A DNA stretch of 50,755 bases from Emticicia agri. Its GTDB lineage: Bacteria; Bacteroidota; Bacteroidia; Cytophagales; Spirosomataceae. The position numbers and the translations under genes were made by a program. Shown one piece after another: positions 18,153 through 26,636 of this stretch. Numbering within the stretch: the stretch's first letter is position 1; the number at the start of each line of letters is the position of its first letter. The stretch spans positions 1 to 50,755 of the forward strand of contig CAMAQF010000021.1 in the NCBI GenBank assembly GCA_945860265.1, written 5' to 3'. Below the pieces are notes generated by a model. That model did no database searches. It was not told where the DNA came from and was given only the letters and a program-made list of their open reading frames with translations.

Positions 18153-18160
18153 TAGATTTG
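18153..18160 (+). promoter_or_regulatory. -7 box upstream of the DUF2911 gene
   Basis: TAGATTTG, a full TAnnTTTG match, 41 nt before the ATG. Confidence 0.5.
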
Positions 18161-18201
18161 TGCGAATTTAGTTCATCAAATCAACAAAATCATTCTAACT
18201 A

Positions 18202-19080
18202 ATGAAAAAAATTGTCCTATTAGCACTAGGTTGCTTATTATCAAGTACCTCAATTTTTGCACAAATCACCCCAGCTCCAAGTCCAGGAGCAGCTATTTCG
18301 CAAGTGGTTGGTGTAACCAAAATCTCAATTGATTATTCTCGCCCATCATTAAAAGGTCGTGAGATATTCGGCAAATTAATTCCATTCGATAAAGTATATC
18401 GTACAGGTGCGAATAGTTCAACTAAAGTCGAAATAACTGGCGACATTACTGTTCAAGGCCAAGTGTTAAAAGCTGGAAAATACTCAATCATGTCAATTCC
18501 AACTCAAACAAACTGGACAATTATCTTCAGTAGAAAACTTGATGTAACGGAACAAAATTATTCGGCATCTGACGATGTTTTGCGTGTTACAGCTCGCCCA
18601 CAAGATATTTCATCAGTAGAAACGCTAACTTTCGATTTTTCGGATGTAAAAGATGATGCAGCTACATTAAGTTTTTCTTGGGAAAAAACTAAGGTTTCAT
18701 TAGCAATTGGTGTTGACAATGTTGCTTCTATCGAAAATGCAGTTGCACAAAAAAACAACGAGGCTGCAAATACTTTCCAGCAAGCAGCTGATTATATGTT
18801 GCAAAAAGGCTTGGATTTAAACAAAGCATTAGGTTTAGTTGACAAATCTTTGGCTTTACGTGAAAACTTCCGTAACAACTGGATTAAAGCACAAATATTA
18901 GATAAACTTGGTAAATCATCGGATGCCCTTGGTTCTGCCTTAAAAGCTCAAGTTCTTGGTGCTGGTGATGCTTCCTACTCATTCTATAAGGATGGTATCG
19001 AAAAAGGCATCAACGAAATAAAAGCAAAAATCCCTGTTGCTGCTCCAGTTGTAGAGACTTCTAAGAAAAAGAAAAGCTAA
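18202..19080 (+). CDS. DUF2911-domain secreted protein
   Basis: A 292-aa protein with signal peptide (cleavage near IFAQ). Residues about 30-170 match DUF2911 (ISIDYSRPSLKGREIFG, VYRTGANSSTKVE, LKAGKYSIMSIP), a beta-rich Bacteroidota family of unknown function. The remaining helical part (AANTFQQAADYMLQKG, ALGLVDKSLALRENFRN) looks like one or two TPR-like hairpins, and the chain ends in a basic KKKKS tail. No catalytic residues are evident. It is followed by a very strong terminator. Confidence 0.82.
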   Translation: MKKIVLLALGCLLSSTSIFAQITPAPSPGAAISQVVGVTKISIDYSRPSLKGREIFGKLIPFDKVYRTGANSSTKVEITGDITVQGQVLKAGKYSIMSIPTQTNWTIIFSRKLDVTEQNYSASDDVLRVTARPQDISSVETLTFDFSDVKDDAATLSFSWEKTKVSLAIGVDNVASIENAVAQKNNEAANTFQQAADYMLQKGLDLNKALGLVDKSLALRENFRNNWIKAQILDKLGKSSDALGSALKAQVLGAGDASYSFYKDGIEKGINEIKAKIPVAAPVVETSKKKKS

Positions 19081-19143
19081 TGCCTCGACTATGCTCGGCA
19101 ACCAATATATGGTAATTTCGGTTGACTTTGCAATTAATTCACT

Positions 19144-19187
19144 GGTTTCTACTTCGCTCAACCATAGGTTTCGGTTTCGTTCAACCA
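19144..19187. repeat. Two direct 20-nt repeats in intergenic DNA
   Basis: 19144-19163 and 19168-19187 are near-copies: both begin GGTTTC and end TCAACC with TTCG in the middle. Flanking AATTCA and TGAATT form an outer inverted pair. The text is related to the repeat at 14421-14470 in the opposite orientation. Confidence 0.45.
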
Positions 19188-19201
19188 CCGAATGAATTAT
19201 A

Positions 19202-19241
19202 ATTTGTGGCACAACTTTTCAGTTGTGCCACAAATGTTTTT
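19202..19241 (+). terminator. Strong terminator after the DUF2911 gene
   Basis: Perfect 15-bp arms (19202-19216 and 19221-19235) with a TTTC loop, then GTTTTT. Confidence 0.85.
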
Positions 19242-19311
19242 AGACATCTTGAAAACAAATCCATCAATATTATTGATATAAATTCGTTAGATTTAAAAAA
19301 TAATTATCTCC

Positions 19312-20598
19312 ATGCGAAAACAATTTTTCTTAATTTTATTTCTAATAAATTTTGTTGCTTTCAGTCAAGAAAAAACCCTAAGGTTTGAAGATTATATCTA
19401 TGAGTCAAATATAAAAACAGTACTTCTTTATCCGTTATTAGGAGAAGCTCATGATGCAGCTCGTACACTCAACCCTCCTGTACTTTCACTTCAAGATTCA
19501 AAAAATCTTTGGCTCGAATTTGATGATTTGAATGCCAATTACGAGCAATATCACGTAAAAATCTTACATTGTACCTACGATTGGAAGCAATCAGTACTAT
19601 CAGAAATCGAATATATGCTCGAATATAACGACCTGATTATCAACGACTATCAGGTTTCTCGCACAACCAAAGTACCTTATTATCATTATAAAATTGAAAT
19701 CCCAAAAGTTTTACTTTCAGGAAATTATCTTCTTGTGGCGTGGCGTGGGCGTAGAAAAGAAGACATCATTTTCAGCAAACGTTTCATGGTTTACGAACCA
19801 CAAGTTGGAGCATTCGGCACAGTTCGCCAAGCACAAGCACCATCAAAATATAAGACACATCAACAAGTAGATTTTGAAGTAAATTATGGCGGATATAGAC
19901 TGATGTCACCTCGAGATGAACTGAAAATTATCATTCGTCAAAATTTTCGTTGGGATAAAACCGTTCGAAATCTGAAAGCTTTTAGTGTTAATGAAGGAAT
20001 GTCGAAACTTGAATTCCGTTTTTTTGATGATGAAAATGTATTTCCAGCAGGCAATGAATTTCGTTTTTTTGATACCCGAAGCACTAATTACAACGGCCAA
20101 TATATAGCCAAAACCAATCGAGGCAAAGAAGATGAAATGTGGATTTCTCCCCAAAACAATCGAAGCGAAACTACCTATATCGAATCGAATGATTTTGATG
20201 GAAACTACGTCCTAGATAATCGAGAAGGAAGTGATGGTTCGGTTGATGCCGATTATATTTATATGACTTTTGGGCTTAAAACCCATGAATTGGAAGATGC
20301 CAACGAAAAAGTTTATGTCAACGGAAGTTTTAATGATTGGCGACTTGACAAAACCAATGAAATGCTTTATGATAATAATTTTGGAGGATATACAGCCACG
20401 ATTCGACTAAAACAAGGGGTTTATAACTACGATTTTACAACTCAAAAACCGAATAAAACCACCGATGAAGTTTATTTTGAAGGTAATTTCGGCGAAACTC
20501 AGAATACTTACGAAATCTTTATTTATCATCGTCCTGTTACGGCACGTGCAGAAAAATTAGTCGGCTACCACACAATAGATTTCAATAAAAGAAGATAA
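19312..20598 (+). CDS. Type IX secretion system plug protein (DUF5103)
   Basis: A 428-aa protein with signal peptide (cleavage near AFSQ). The opening YESNIKTVLLYP and LNPPVLSLQDSKNLWLEFDD, and the middle YHYKIEIPKVLLSGNYLLV, are typical of DUF5103. These proteins are described as the plug that closes the periplasmic side of the SprA translocon. The later part (EKVYVNGSFNDWRLDKTN and YEIFIYHRP) forms an immunoglobulin-like or carbohydrate-binding-module-like sandwich. The finding implies a working T9SS in this organism and fits the sorting domain on the subtilase at 15911. Core T9SS genes are not in the window. Confidence 0.85.
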   Translation: MRKQFFLILFLINFVAFSQEKTLRFEDYIYESNIKTVLLYPLLGEAHDAARTLNPPVLSLQDSKNLWLEFDDLNANYEQYHVKILHCTYDWKQSVLSEIEYMLEYNDLIINDYQVSRTTKVPYYHYKIEIPKVLLSGNYLLVAWRGRRKEDIIFSKRFMVYEPQVGAFGTVRQAQAPSKYKTHQQVDFEVNYGGYRLMSPRDELKIIIRQNFRWDKTVRNLKAFSVNEGMSKLEFRFFDDENVFPAGNEFRFFDTRSTNYNGQYIAKTNRGKEDEMWISPQNNRSETTYIESNDFDGNYVLDNREGSDGSVDADYIYMTFGLKTHELEDANEKVYVNGSFNDWRLDKTNEMLYDNNFGGYTATIRLKQGVYNYDFTTQKPNKTTDEVYFEGNFGETQNTYEIFIYHRPVTARAEKLVGYHTIDFNKRR

Positions 20599-20643
20599 TT
20601 TATCGCTCGAAAATTCACATTATTCATTAAAAGAAATAAAATT

Positions 20644-21279
20644 ATGAAAACAGTCCTCATCGTTGGTGCATCAGGCCTAATTGGGAAACACCTTACTCAA
20701 AAGCTATTAGCAAGTAATTATTACGAAAAAGTCAGTGTAATAGTCAGGAAACCGCTCAATATTATTCATCCAAAACTAGAACAAATCATAATGGATTTTG
20801 ATAATTTGGACGCTTCTATAATTATGGCCGAAGATATTTTTTGTTGCCTCGGAACTACCATGAAGCAGGCTGGCTCAAAAGATGCTTTTTATAAAGTAGA
20901 TTTCACGTATCCGCTCAATTTTGCCAAAGCAGGACTCGCAAATGGGGCAAAACAGTTTCTGTTTGTATCATCAATGGGAGCAGACGAAAAATCGATGGTT
21001 TATTATAGCAGAGTAAAAGGCGAAATAGAAAAAGCATTGAGCGATTTACATTATCCGACACTGCTCATCTTACGCCCTTCAATGCTGGAAGGCGAACGTG
21101 AAAACCCACGAATGGGTGAGAAAATCGGAAATGCAGTTATGAATTTCTTTGCACCACTTATTCCTGATAAATATAAGGTAATTATGGGTGAAAAAGTAGC
21201 CAAAGCTATGCTCGAATTGGCACAAAGAAACATCAAAAACAAAAATATTTTTAAGTCAGATAGTCTGCAAAAATTTTAA
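20644..21279 (+). CDS. NAD(P)-binding atypical short-chain dehydrogenase (HTATIP2-like)
   Basis: A 211-aa Rossmann protein. The dinucleotide loop is VLIVGASGLIGKHL at the N-terminus. DIFCCLGTTMKQAGSKDAF, FLFVSSMGAD and YYSRVKGEIEKAL are the landmarks of the HTATIP2/YbjT-like branch, with YxxxK providing the Tyr-Lys pair. The substrate is unknown. It follows the plug gene by 45 nt and precedes a YigZ-family gene by 63 nt on the same strand, so the three may share a transcript. Confidence 0.82.
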   Translation: MKTVLIVGASGLIGKHLTQKLLASNYYEKVSVIVRKPLNIIHPKLEQIIMDFDNLDASIIMAEDIFCCLGTTMKQAGSKDAFYKVDFTYPLNFAKAGLANGAKQFLFVSSMGADEKSMVYYSRVKGEIEKALSDLHYPTLLILRPSMLEGERENPRMGEKIGNAVMNFFAPLIPDKYKVIMGEKVAKAMLELAQRNIKNKNIFKSDSLQKF

Positions 21280-21342
21280 TTTTTCTAGAACTTATTAACG
21301 AAACTGGAGCCAAGCAAACACACGAATGGCTCTACCTTATTC

Positions 21343-21957
21343 ATGCTTTTTGAAGATACTTTTAAAACAATCAGAACTCCTACCGAAGGAATATTTAAAG
21401 ATAGAGGAAGTAAGTTTATGGCTTACGCCTACCCTATCGAGCACGAAAACGAAGTAAAACAATTGGTCGAAAATCTTAAAAAGGAGCATTTTAAAGCCGT
21501 GCATCATTGCTACGCCTATCGTTTAGGACTCGACCGAAGTAATTTTAGAGTCAATGATGATGGCGAACCTTCAGGAACGGCTGGCAAACCAATTTTGAAT
21601 ACTTTGCTTTCGCAAGAAATAACAAACATTTTGGTAGTTGTTGTAAGATATTTTGGAGGAACACTTTTAGGTGTACCCGGTTTGATAAATGCCTATAAAT
21701 CTGCAACAATTGAGGCATTGGCAGTGGCCGATATTATCGAAAAGACCGTTAATGATGTTTATAATGTAAGTTTTGAGTTTGTGCAAATGAATGATATAAT
21801 GAAGGTTGTGAAGGAATTTAGCTTAAAAATAAGAAACCAAACCTATGATAATCAATGCACAATGGAACTCGAATTCAGAAAAACACTGACCAACCAAGTT
21901 ATCGGGAAACTTGAAAAAATTGATGGGATTGTGGTTGAGTATTTGATGACGGTTTAG
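21343..21957 (+). CDS. YigZ/IMPACT-family protein
   Basis: A 204-aa protein. The UPF0029/IMPACT N-terminal domain is plain: HHCYAYRLG, DDGEPSGTAGKPIL and VVVVRYFGGTLLGVPGLINAY. The C-terminal 80 residues form the small ferredoxin-like domain. Bacterial YigZ proteins are widespread; their role, probably in translation, is not settled. The ATG at 21343 leads directly into the conserved region. Confidence 0.9.
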   Translation: MLFEDTFKTIRTPTEGIFKDRGSKFMAYAYPIEHENEVKQLVENLKKEHFKAVHHCYAYRLGLDRSNFRVNDDGEPSGTAGKPILNTLLSQEITNILVVVVRYFGGTLLGVPGLINAYKSATIEALAVADIIEKTVNDVYNVSFEFVQMNDIMKVVKEFSLKIRNQTYDNQCTMELEFRKTLTNQVIGKLEKIDGIVVEYLMTV

Positions 21958-21978
21958 CGGGAAGTACGATAAAAATAA

Positions 21979-22092
21979 AATTTATATGGACTAAAACAAC
22001 TAACAACCGACTTAGATTTTCAAAAAGTGGAGGCATTGACTAAAAATGAACATCTACAATTCTATAAGCATTTGTATAATTTTGAGCAGTAG
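21979..22092 (+). other. Open stretch, possible gene relic
   Basis: Between yigZ and the beta-lactamase gene, a frame without a start codon reads 37 codons to TAG, ending ALTKNEHLQFYKHLYNFEQ. It looks protein-like (amphipathic, no low complexity) and may be the tail of a lost gene. I recognise no family, and chance is not excluded. Confidence 0.25.
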
Positions 22093-22147
22093 GAATTCTA
22101 AATCCCAAACATCGGCAAGCCGTGTCCGTTAAAACCCAAAACAAAAA

Positions 22148-22906
22148 ATGAAAGCCATCACGAAAATCCTCTTAGTTTCAGTAATATCATTAATTGCTTT
22201 TAGCTCTTTTGCACAAAATAAATTAAAATTCAAACCCAAAGAGATTTACAAAACCAGCAGTTTGGTCATTACTCAAATTTCTGAAAATACTTTTAAGCAT
22301 GTTTCCTTCCTGCAAACCAATGATTTTGGCTTTGTTCCTTGCAATGGTTTATTCGTTAGAAATAATAATGAAATCATTGTTTTTGATACACCAACCAATG
22401 ATAAAAGTGCAGAAGAATTAATAAAATGGGTAAGCGAAACACTTCATTGCAAAATCAATGCAGTGATTCCTACGCACTTCCATGATGACTGTTTGGGAGG
22501 TTTAAAGGCTTTCCATCACAATAATATTCCTTCCTATGCAAATTTTGAAACAATCGAACTTGCAAAAGAGAATAATTTCACCGTTCCGCAAAATGGTTTC
22601 AAGAACTTACTTGAATTAAAAGTGGGCAAAGAAAAAATAACAGCAAAATTTTTTGGCGAAGGACATACCAAGGATAATGTTGTTGGCTATTTTCAAAGCG
22701 AAAATATAATGTTTGGCGGTTGTTTGGTCAAAGAACTAAATGCTAGCAAAGGTTATTTAGGTGATGCAAATCTTGCAGAATGGTCAAATACAGTCGAAAA
22801 AGTCAAAAAAGCCTACCCAAAGGCAAAAATTGTGGTTCCAGGTCACGGCGAATATGGCAATCAAAAATTACTCGACTATACAATCAAATTATTCAAAGTT
22901 CAATAA
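22148..22906 (+). CDS. Subclass B1 metallo-beta-lactamase
   Basis: A 252-aa periplasmic hydrolase with signal peptide (cleavage near SFAQ). All zinc ligands of subclass B1 are present: H110-F-H112-D-D114 in THFHDDCLGG, His173 in GEGHTKDNVV, Cys192 in GGCLVKE and His233 in VPGHG. Lys195 after the Cys matches the substrate-carboxylate Lys of B1 enzymes, and GYLGDAN matches their conserved loop. B1 enzymes of Bacteroidota (BlaB, IND, CfiA types) hydrolyse penicillins and usually carbapenems. No resistance island, cassette or insertion sequence is seen, so it looks chromosomal and intrinsic. Spectrum and expression are unknown. Confidence 0.9.
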   Translation: MKAITKILLVSVISLIAFSSFAQNKLKFKPKEIYKTSSLVITQISENTFKHVSFLQTNDFGFVPCNGLFVRNNNEIIVFDTPTNDKSAEELIKWVSETLHCKINAVIPTHFHDDCLGGLKAFHHNNIPSYANFETIELAKENNFTVPQNGFKNLLELKVGKEKITAKFFGEGHTKDNVVGYFQSENIMFGGCLVKELNASKGYLGDANLAEWSNTVEKVKKAYPKAKIVVPGHGEYGNQKLLDYTIKLFKVQ

Positions 22907-23203
22907 AATACTTTCTAAATCAAAAATTTCATATTGCTTAAAGAAGTACAAAATAGATACTTTCATCAATAAATTAAGAATCTGCGTTCAAAAGGCTCTG
23001 AATATCATTCATAAAAATACTTTCATTGTATTAAGCAGTTGGTTATATTTAATCTACAAGTTTTTTTCATAAAAAACTGATAGACAGTGTTTTATGTTAG
23101 TGTAGACTGTAGACTATTGACCGAGTAAAACTAATTTCAATTCAAAAAAGAAAATTTTTGTTAAATTGCTTACTCAATCAACCCCATTTAAGCAATTTTA
23201 CCA
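22907..23203. other. Intergenic region without recognised gene
   Basis: A 297-nt AT-rich gap between the beta-lactamase and Kelch genes. The only structured text is GTAGACTGTAGACTATTGAC (about 23101-23120), which resembles the CTGTGGACTA/ATTGACTGTGGAC text at 40782-40811 and may be a dispersed repeat. No convincing promoter box or terminator. Confidence 0.5.
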
Positions 23204-24184
23204 ATGACCACAAAATCAATCTTCAGATTTTCATTATTGTCGGTTTTCAATGCAGTCACTTTTGCAGCAAAATCTCAAGACTGGGAAGTAATGACTCCGA
23301 CAAATACCTGCACCAATCGCCATGAAAATACAATAACAGCCGTTGGCAATAAATTAGTATTATTGGGTGGTCGTGGCATAAAACCCACTGAAATTTACGA
23401 CATCAAGACCCAAACTTGGACAAAATCAGTTGAAACGCCAATCGAAATACATCATTTGCAAGCCGTAACATACAATGGTGAAGTTTATGTAATGATGGCT
23501 ATGACTGGCAAATATCCCCACGAAACCCCAATTCCAAATATCTACATTTATAATCTTGAAAAAGGCGAATGGCGAGTTGGCCCTGAAATTCCGAAAGACC
23601 GATTGCGTGGCTCTGCAGGTTGTATAGTTTATAAAAATAAAATTTATACAGTCTGCGGAATCTTAGATGGGCATTGGGACGGCCACGTGGCATGGCTCGA
23701 CGAATACGACCCAAAAACCAATACTTGGGTAAAACTGGCCGACGCCCCTCACATCCGTGACCACGTAAGTGTAGCCGTTGTAAATAACAAAATTTATGTT
23801 GCAGGTGGCCGACGTTCAACAGCTCGAATCAACCAAGTACTTAATTTGACCGAAGCGGCAATTGATGTCTATGATTTAAAGAAAAAAACATGGCAAACAC
23901 TTCCTAACGCTTTGAATTTACCAACCCAACGTGCAGGAAATTCTTCAGTTGCTTTTGGCGATAAACTTTTGGTTATTGGTGGCGAAAGTGCTACTCAAGT
24001 ACCTGCTCACAGTGAAGTAGAAGCTTTTGACACAAAAAAAATGAAGTGGGTGCCTTTTCCAAGTTTAAAACAAGGGAGACACGGTACCGGAGCATCGATC
24101 GTAGGAGGGAAAGTTTATTCGGTAGCAGGTTCGGCTAATCGTGGTGGTGGTCCAGAAATCAATGAAATGGAAGTTCTGAAATAA
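23204..24184 (+). CDS. Secreted Kelch-repeat beta-propeller protein
   Basis: A 326-aa protein with a hydrophobic export signal. Six Kelch-like blades are recognisable by the hydrophobic-GG turn and the following Tyr/Trp: KLVLLGGRGIKPTEIYD, TVCGILDGHWD, IYVAGGRRSTARIN, LLVIGGESATQVP and VYSVAGSANRGGG. The closest annotated relatives are usually called galactose-oxidase-like or Kelch proteins, but no catalytic residues are seen. It probably acts as a binding or sugar-acid handling protein in the periplasm. The neighbours give no clear hint. Confidence 0.8.
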   Translation: MTTKSIFRFSLLSVFNAVTFAAKSQDWEVMTPTNTCTNRHENTITAVGNKLVLLGGRGIKPTEIYDIKTQTWTKSVETPIEIHHLQAVTYNGEVYVMMAMTGKYPHETPIPNIYIYNLEKGEWRVGPEIPKDRLRGSAGCIVYKNKIYTVCGILDGHWDGHVAWLDEYDPKTNTWVKLADAPHIRDHVSVAVVNNKIYVAGGRRSTARINQVLNLTEAAIDVYDLKKKTWQTLPNALNLPTQRAGNSSVAFGDKLLVIGGESATQVPAHSEVEAFDTKKMKWVPFPSLKQGRHGTGASIVGGKVYSVAGSANRGGGPEINEMEVLK

Positions 24185-24350
24185 TAAATTCAACGAAATA
24201 AGCGATAATTGAAACAATATTGACACTAAAGAAATTGCTAAAATCAGATAGAATTATTCTAAAATGTACTTATTTTGTGTAAAAATGATTTTTCTGAATG
24301 AAAGCTAATTCATTTTATATTACAATATGTATTAAACCATTATTGATAAA

Positions 24351-24797
24351 ATGAAACTTTTACTCAGAAAAGCAACACAAAACGATGCAGATTTGACTTT
24401 TGAAATCGAACAAGGATCTTTTAAGGAATACAGCGATGCCGTTTATGCCATCGAAATAAAATCTCATAGAAAAGAATTTGATTCAAAAAATATTCAGATT
24501 GTTGAATTTGAAAAACAAATTATCGGTTATTTGGAGATAGAAGAAAAAAGTCATTCTTTTGAGATTCTAAATATTATGATTCAAAAAGAATTTCAGAATC
24601 AAGGGTTTGGTCGGCAACTACTCTATAAAGTAATTAAAGATGGACAACGAAAATCGAAAGGAATCGAATTACAGGTACTCAAAAATAACCCAAAAGCAAA
24701 GCGTTTTTACGAAAACTTAGGTTTTCAAGTGTATTTTGAAACCGAATTTGAATATAAAATGAAATTTTCTCATGCAAGTAGGATTTTTAGAAATTAA
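24351..24797 (+). CDS. GNAT-family N-acetyltransferase
   Basis: A 148-aa acetyltransferase. The acetyl-CoA loop is IQKEFQNQGFGRQLL (Q-x-x-G-x-G) and the C-terminal NNPKAKRFYENLGFQ is typical. The substrate is not predictable. Its last 26 nt overlap the start of cdaA, which suggests translational coupling. Confidence 0.85.
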   Translation: MKLLLRKATQNDADLTFEIEQGSFKEYSDAVYAIEIKSHRKEFDSKNIQIVEFEKQIIGYLEIEEKSHSFEILNIMIQKEFQNQGFGRQLLYKVIKDGQRKSKGIELQVLKNNPKAKRFYENLGFQVYFETEFEYKMKFSHASRIFRN

Positions 24798-25551
24798 ATG
24801 GACTGATATTGTAGATATAACACTCGTCGCATTTCTGATGTACTATATTTACAAATTGGTCCGTGGCAGTGTGGCAAGTAGGGTTTTCTTGGGTTATTTA
24901 CTCATTTATTTGTTTTATTTGATAGTCAAAGCTATTGGTTTAGATCTTCTTACCCGTATTTTGGAGTATTTTATGGGTGTAGGGGCTATTACTTTGATAG
25001 TACTTTTTCAGCAAGAAATTCGACGTTTTTTGTTGTTAGTTGGAAAATCTACTTCTCTCACAAATAATCAGTTTTTTGCCAGTTTACTAGGCACAGATTT
25101 AATTCCAGAGGAAAAATATCCGCTTAAAACAATTATCGACGCCACAAAAACGATGTCAAATGAGTTTACAGGCGGTATTATTGTTATTCAAAAAGAAGAT
25201 GATTTAGACAAATTTGCAGAATCAGGCGATGCTTTAGATGCAGTTTTATCTAAGAAATTAATTTTGTCGCTTTTTAGTCAATACAGTTTACTAAACGACG
25301 GAGCAATCATCATTGATAGCAGCCGAATAAAAGCAGCACATTGTATTTTACCGATTGCCAATAACGACGATTTACCATCTAATTATGGTTTTCGCCATCG
25401 TGCGGCTTTAGGTATTTCGGAGGCAACCGATGCTGCTGCCATTTGTATTTCGGAAGAAAATGGCAAAATATCCTTAGCTATTAATGGAAAAATAAAAACC
25501 ATTTCAACCACGGAACTCGAAAGAGATTTAAAAGCGTATTTTTTTAAATAA
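24772..25551 (+). CDS. cdaA: Diadenylate cyclase CdaA
   Basis: A 259-aa c-di-AMP synthase. Three membrane segments occupy residues about 10-85 (LVAFLMYYIYKLV, FLGYLLIYLFYLIV, GVGAITLIVLF), followed by the DAC domain. The active-site motifs are DGA in LLNDGAIIIDS (about 175) and RHRAA in GFRHRAALGIS (about 207). c-di-AMP controls turgor, potassium and cell-wall balance. No CdaR-like regulator or glmM is adjacent. The ATG at 24772 lies inside the GNAT gene and is supported by the conserved N-terminus. Confidence 0.93.
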   Translation: MQVGFLEIKWTDIVDITLVAFLMYYIYKLVRGSVASRVFLGYLLIYLFYLIVKAIGLDLLTRILEYFMGVGAITLIVLFQQEIRRFLLLVGKSTSLTNNQFFASLLGTDLIPEEKYPLKTIIDATKTMSNEFTGGIIVIQKEDDLDKFAESGDALDAVLSKKLILSLFSQYSLLNDGAIIIDSSRIKAAHCILPIANNDDLPSNYGFRHRAALGISEATDAAAICISEENGKISLAINGKIKTISTTELERDLKAYFFK

Positions 25552-25574
25552 TATTAGTGTTTTACCTCAATAAT

Positions 25575-25602
25575 AAATTCCCCTTTAGGGATTAGGAATA
25601 CT
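25575..25602 (+). repeat. REP-like palindromic repeat at aminotransferase start
   Basis: AAATTCCCCTTTAGGGATTA and the 8 nt after it match 20 of 28 positions of the right arm of the 45426-45453 element. Its last base is the first base of the TTG start codon. Confidence 0.55.
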
Positions 25603-26636
25603 TGACAACATTCTATCCAGGACCATCAAAAGTATATCCGCAAGTGGCAACTTATCTACAAGATGCCATGAATGATGGAATTTTAAGCCAAAATCACCGA
25701 AGTACAGCATTTATGTCAATGCTGCAGGATTGCATTTATGTCTTCAAACAAAAACAAAACATTCCCGATGATTACGAAGTTTTTTTTACTTCATCGGCCA
25801 CAGAATGTTGGGAAATTGTTAGTCAATCGCTCGTAAAAAACCATAGCCATCATGTTTTCAATGGTGCTTTCGGTGAAAAATGGTTTGAGTATGCCTCTCG
25901 CTTGGGCAAAACAACTACTTCTTCAAAATTTGCTTTTCAAGAAACCCTTGAAGAAAACATTTCTTCCAATGCTGATGTTTGGTGTTTCACACAAAACGAA
26001 ACATCGAATGCTACACAAATCAAAAATTCATTTATCGGAAAACTTCATACTAAAGCAATAATTGCGATTGATGTAACTTCATCATTGGGAGGAATCGAAC
26101 TTGATTGGAAATTGGGCGATATTTGGTTGGCTTCGGTACAGAAATGTCTCGGTTTGCCTGCTGGAATGGGAATTATGATTTGTTCACCAAAGGCCATCAA
26201 ACAGGCCGAAGCAATTGGCGACAGTAATTTTTATAATAGCTTACTTTTCATCAGAGATAATTTCAATAAGTTTCAAACGAATTACACGCCTAATATTTTG
26301 GGCATTTATTTATTGATGAAAGTAATGCAGCAAGTGCCTAATATTCAAACAATTAACTCGCATATAAAAGAACGAGCAAAGGATTTTTATGAGTTTATAG
26401 ATAAAGAAACAAATCTTGATTTATTGATAACAAATAATGAAGTAAGGTCTGAAACCGTCATTGCAATTAATGGAACGGTTGATGAAATTTTGGTTTTGAA
26501 GCAAAAATCTAAAGAAAATAACATAATTTTGGGTAATGGTTACGGTACATGGAAAGATACCACTTTCAGAATAGCCAATTTCCCAGCAATTGAAGATTGG
26601 GAATTCGACAAACTAAAAACCTTACTAATCCCATGA
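25602..26636 (+). CDS. Class V PLP-dependent aminotransferase (phosphoserine aminotransferase-like)
   Basis: A 344-aa protein starting with TTG. An in-frame TAG at 25593-25595 rules out any earlier start, and the conserved FYPGPSKVYP opening rules out the next ATG at residue 24. FTSSATECWE, AIDVTSSLGG and the PLP-lysine motif ASVQKCLGLPAG are of the alanine-glyoxylate/phosphoserine aminotransferase type. The short length fits SerC-like enzymes, but serA or other serine genes are not nearby, so the substrate is open. The stop overlaps the marC start (ATGA). Confidence 0.82.
   Translation: MTTFYPGPSKVYPQVATYLQDAMNDGILSQNHRSTAFMSMLQDCIYVFKQKQNIPDDYEVFFTSSATECWEIVSQSLVKNHSHHVFNGAFGEKWFEYASRLGKTTTSSKFAFQETLEENISSNADVWCFTQNETSNATQIKNSFIGKLHTKAIIAIDVTSSLGGIELDWKLGDIWLASVQKCLGLPAGMGIMICSPKAIKQAEAIGDSNFYNSLLFIRDNFNKFQTNYTPNILGIYLLMKVMQQVPNIQTINSHIKERAKDFYEFIDKETNLDLLITNNEVRSETVIAINGTVDEILVLKQKSKENNIILGNGYGTWKDTTFRIANFPAIEDWEFDKLKTLLIP

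Noticed and set aside
22761-23072. 103-codon plus-strand frame overlapping the beta-lactamase 3' end
   Set aside because: Half of it is a shifted reading of the beta-lactamase gene, and the rest is AT-rich text without protein character.
26597-26632. Upstream start for marC
   Set aside because: It overlaps the end of the aminotransferase gene by 40 nt; the ATGA overlap at 26633 fits the family N-terminus better.
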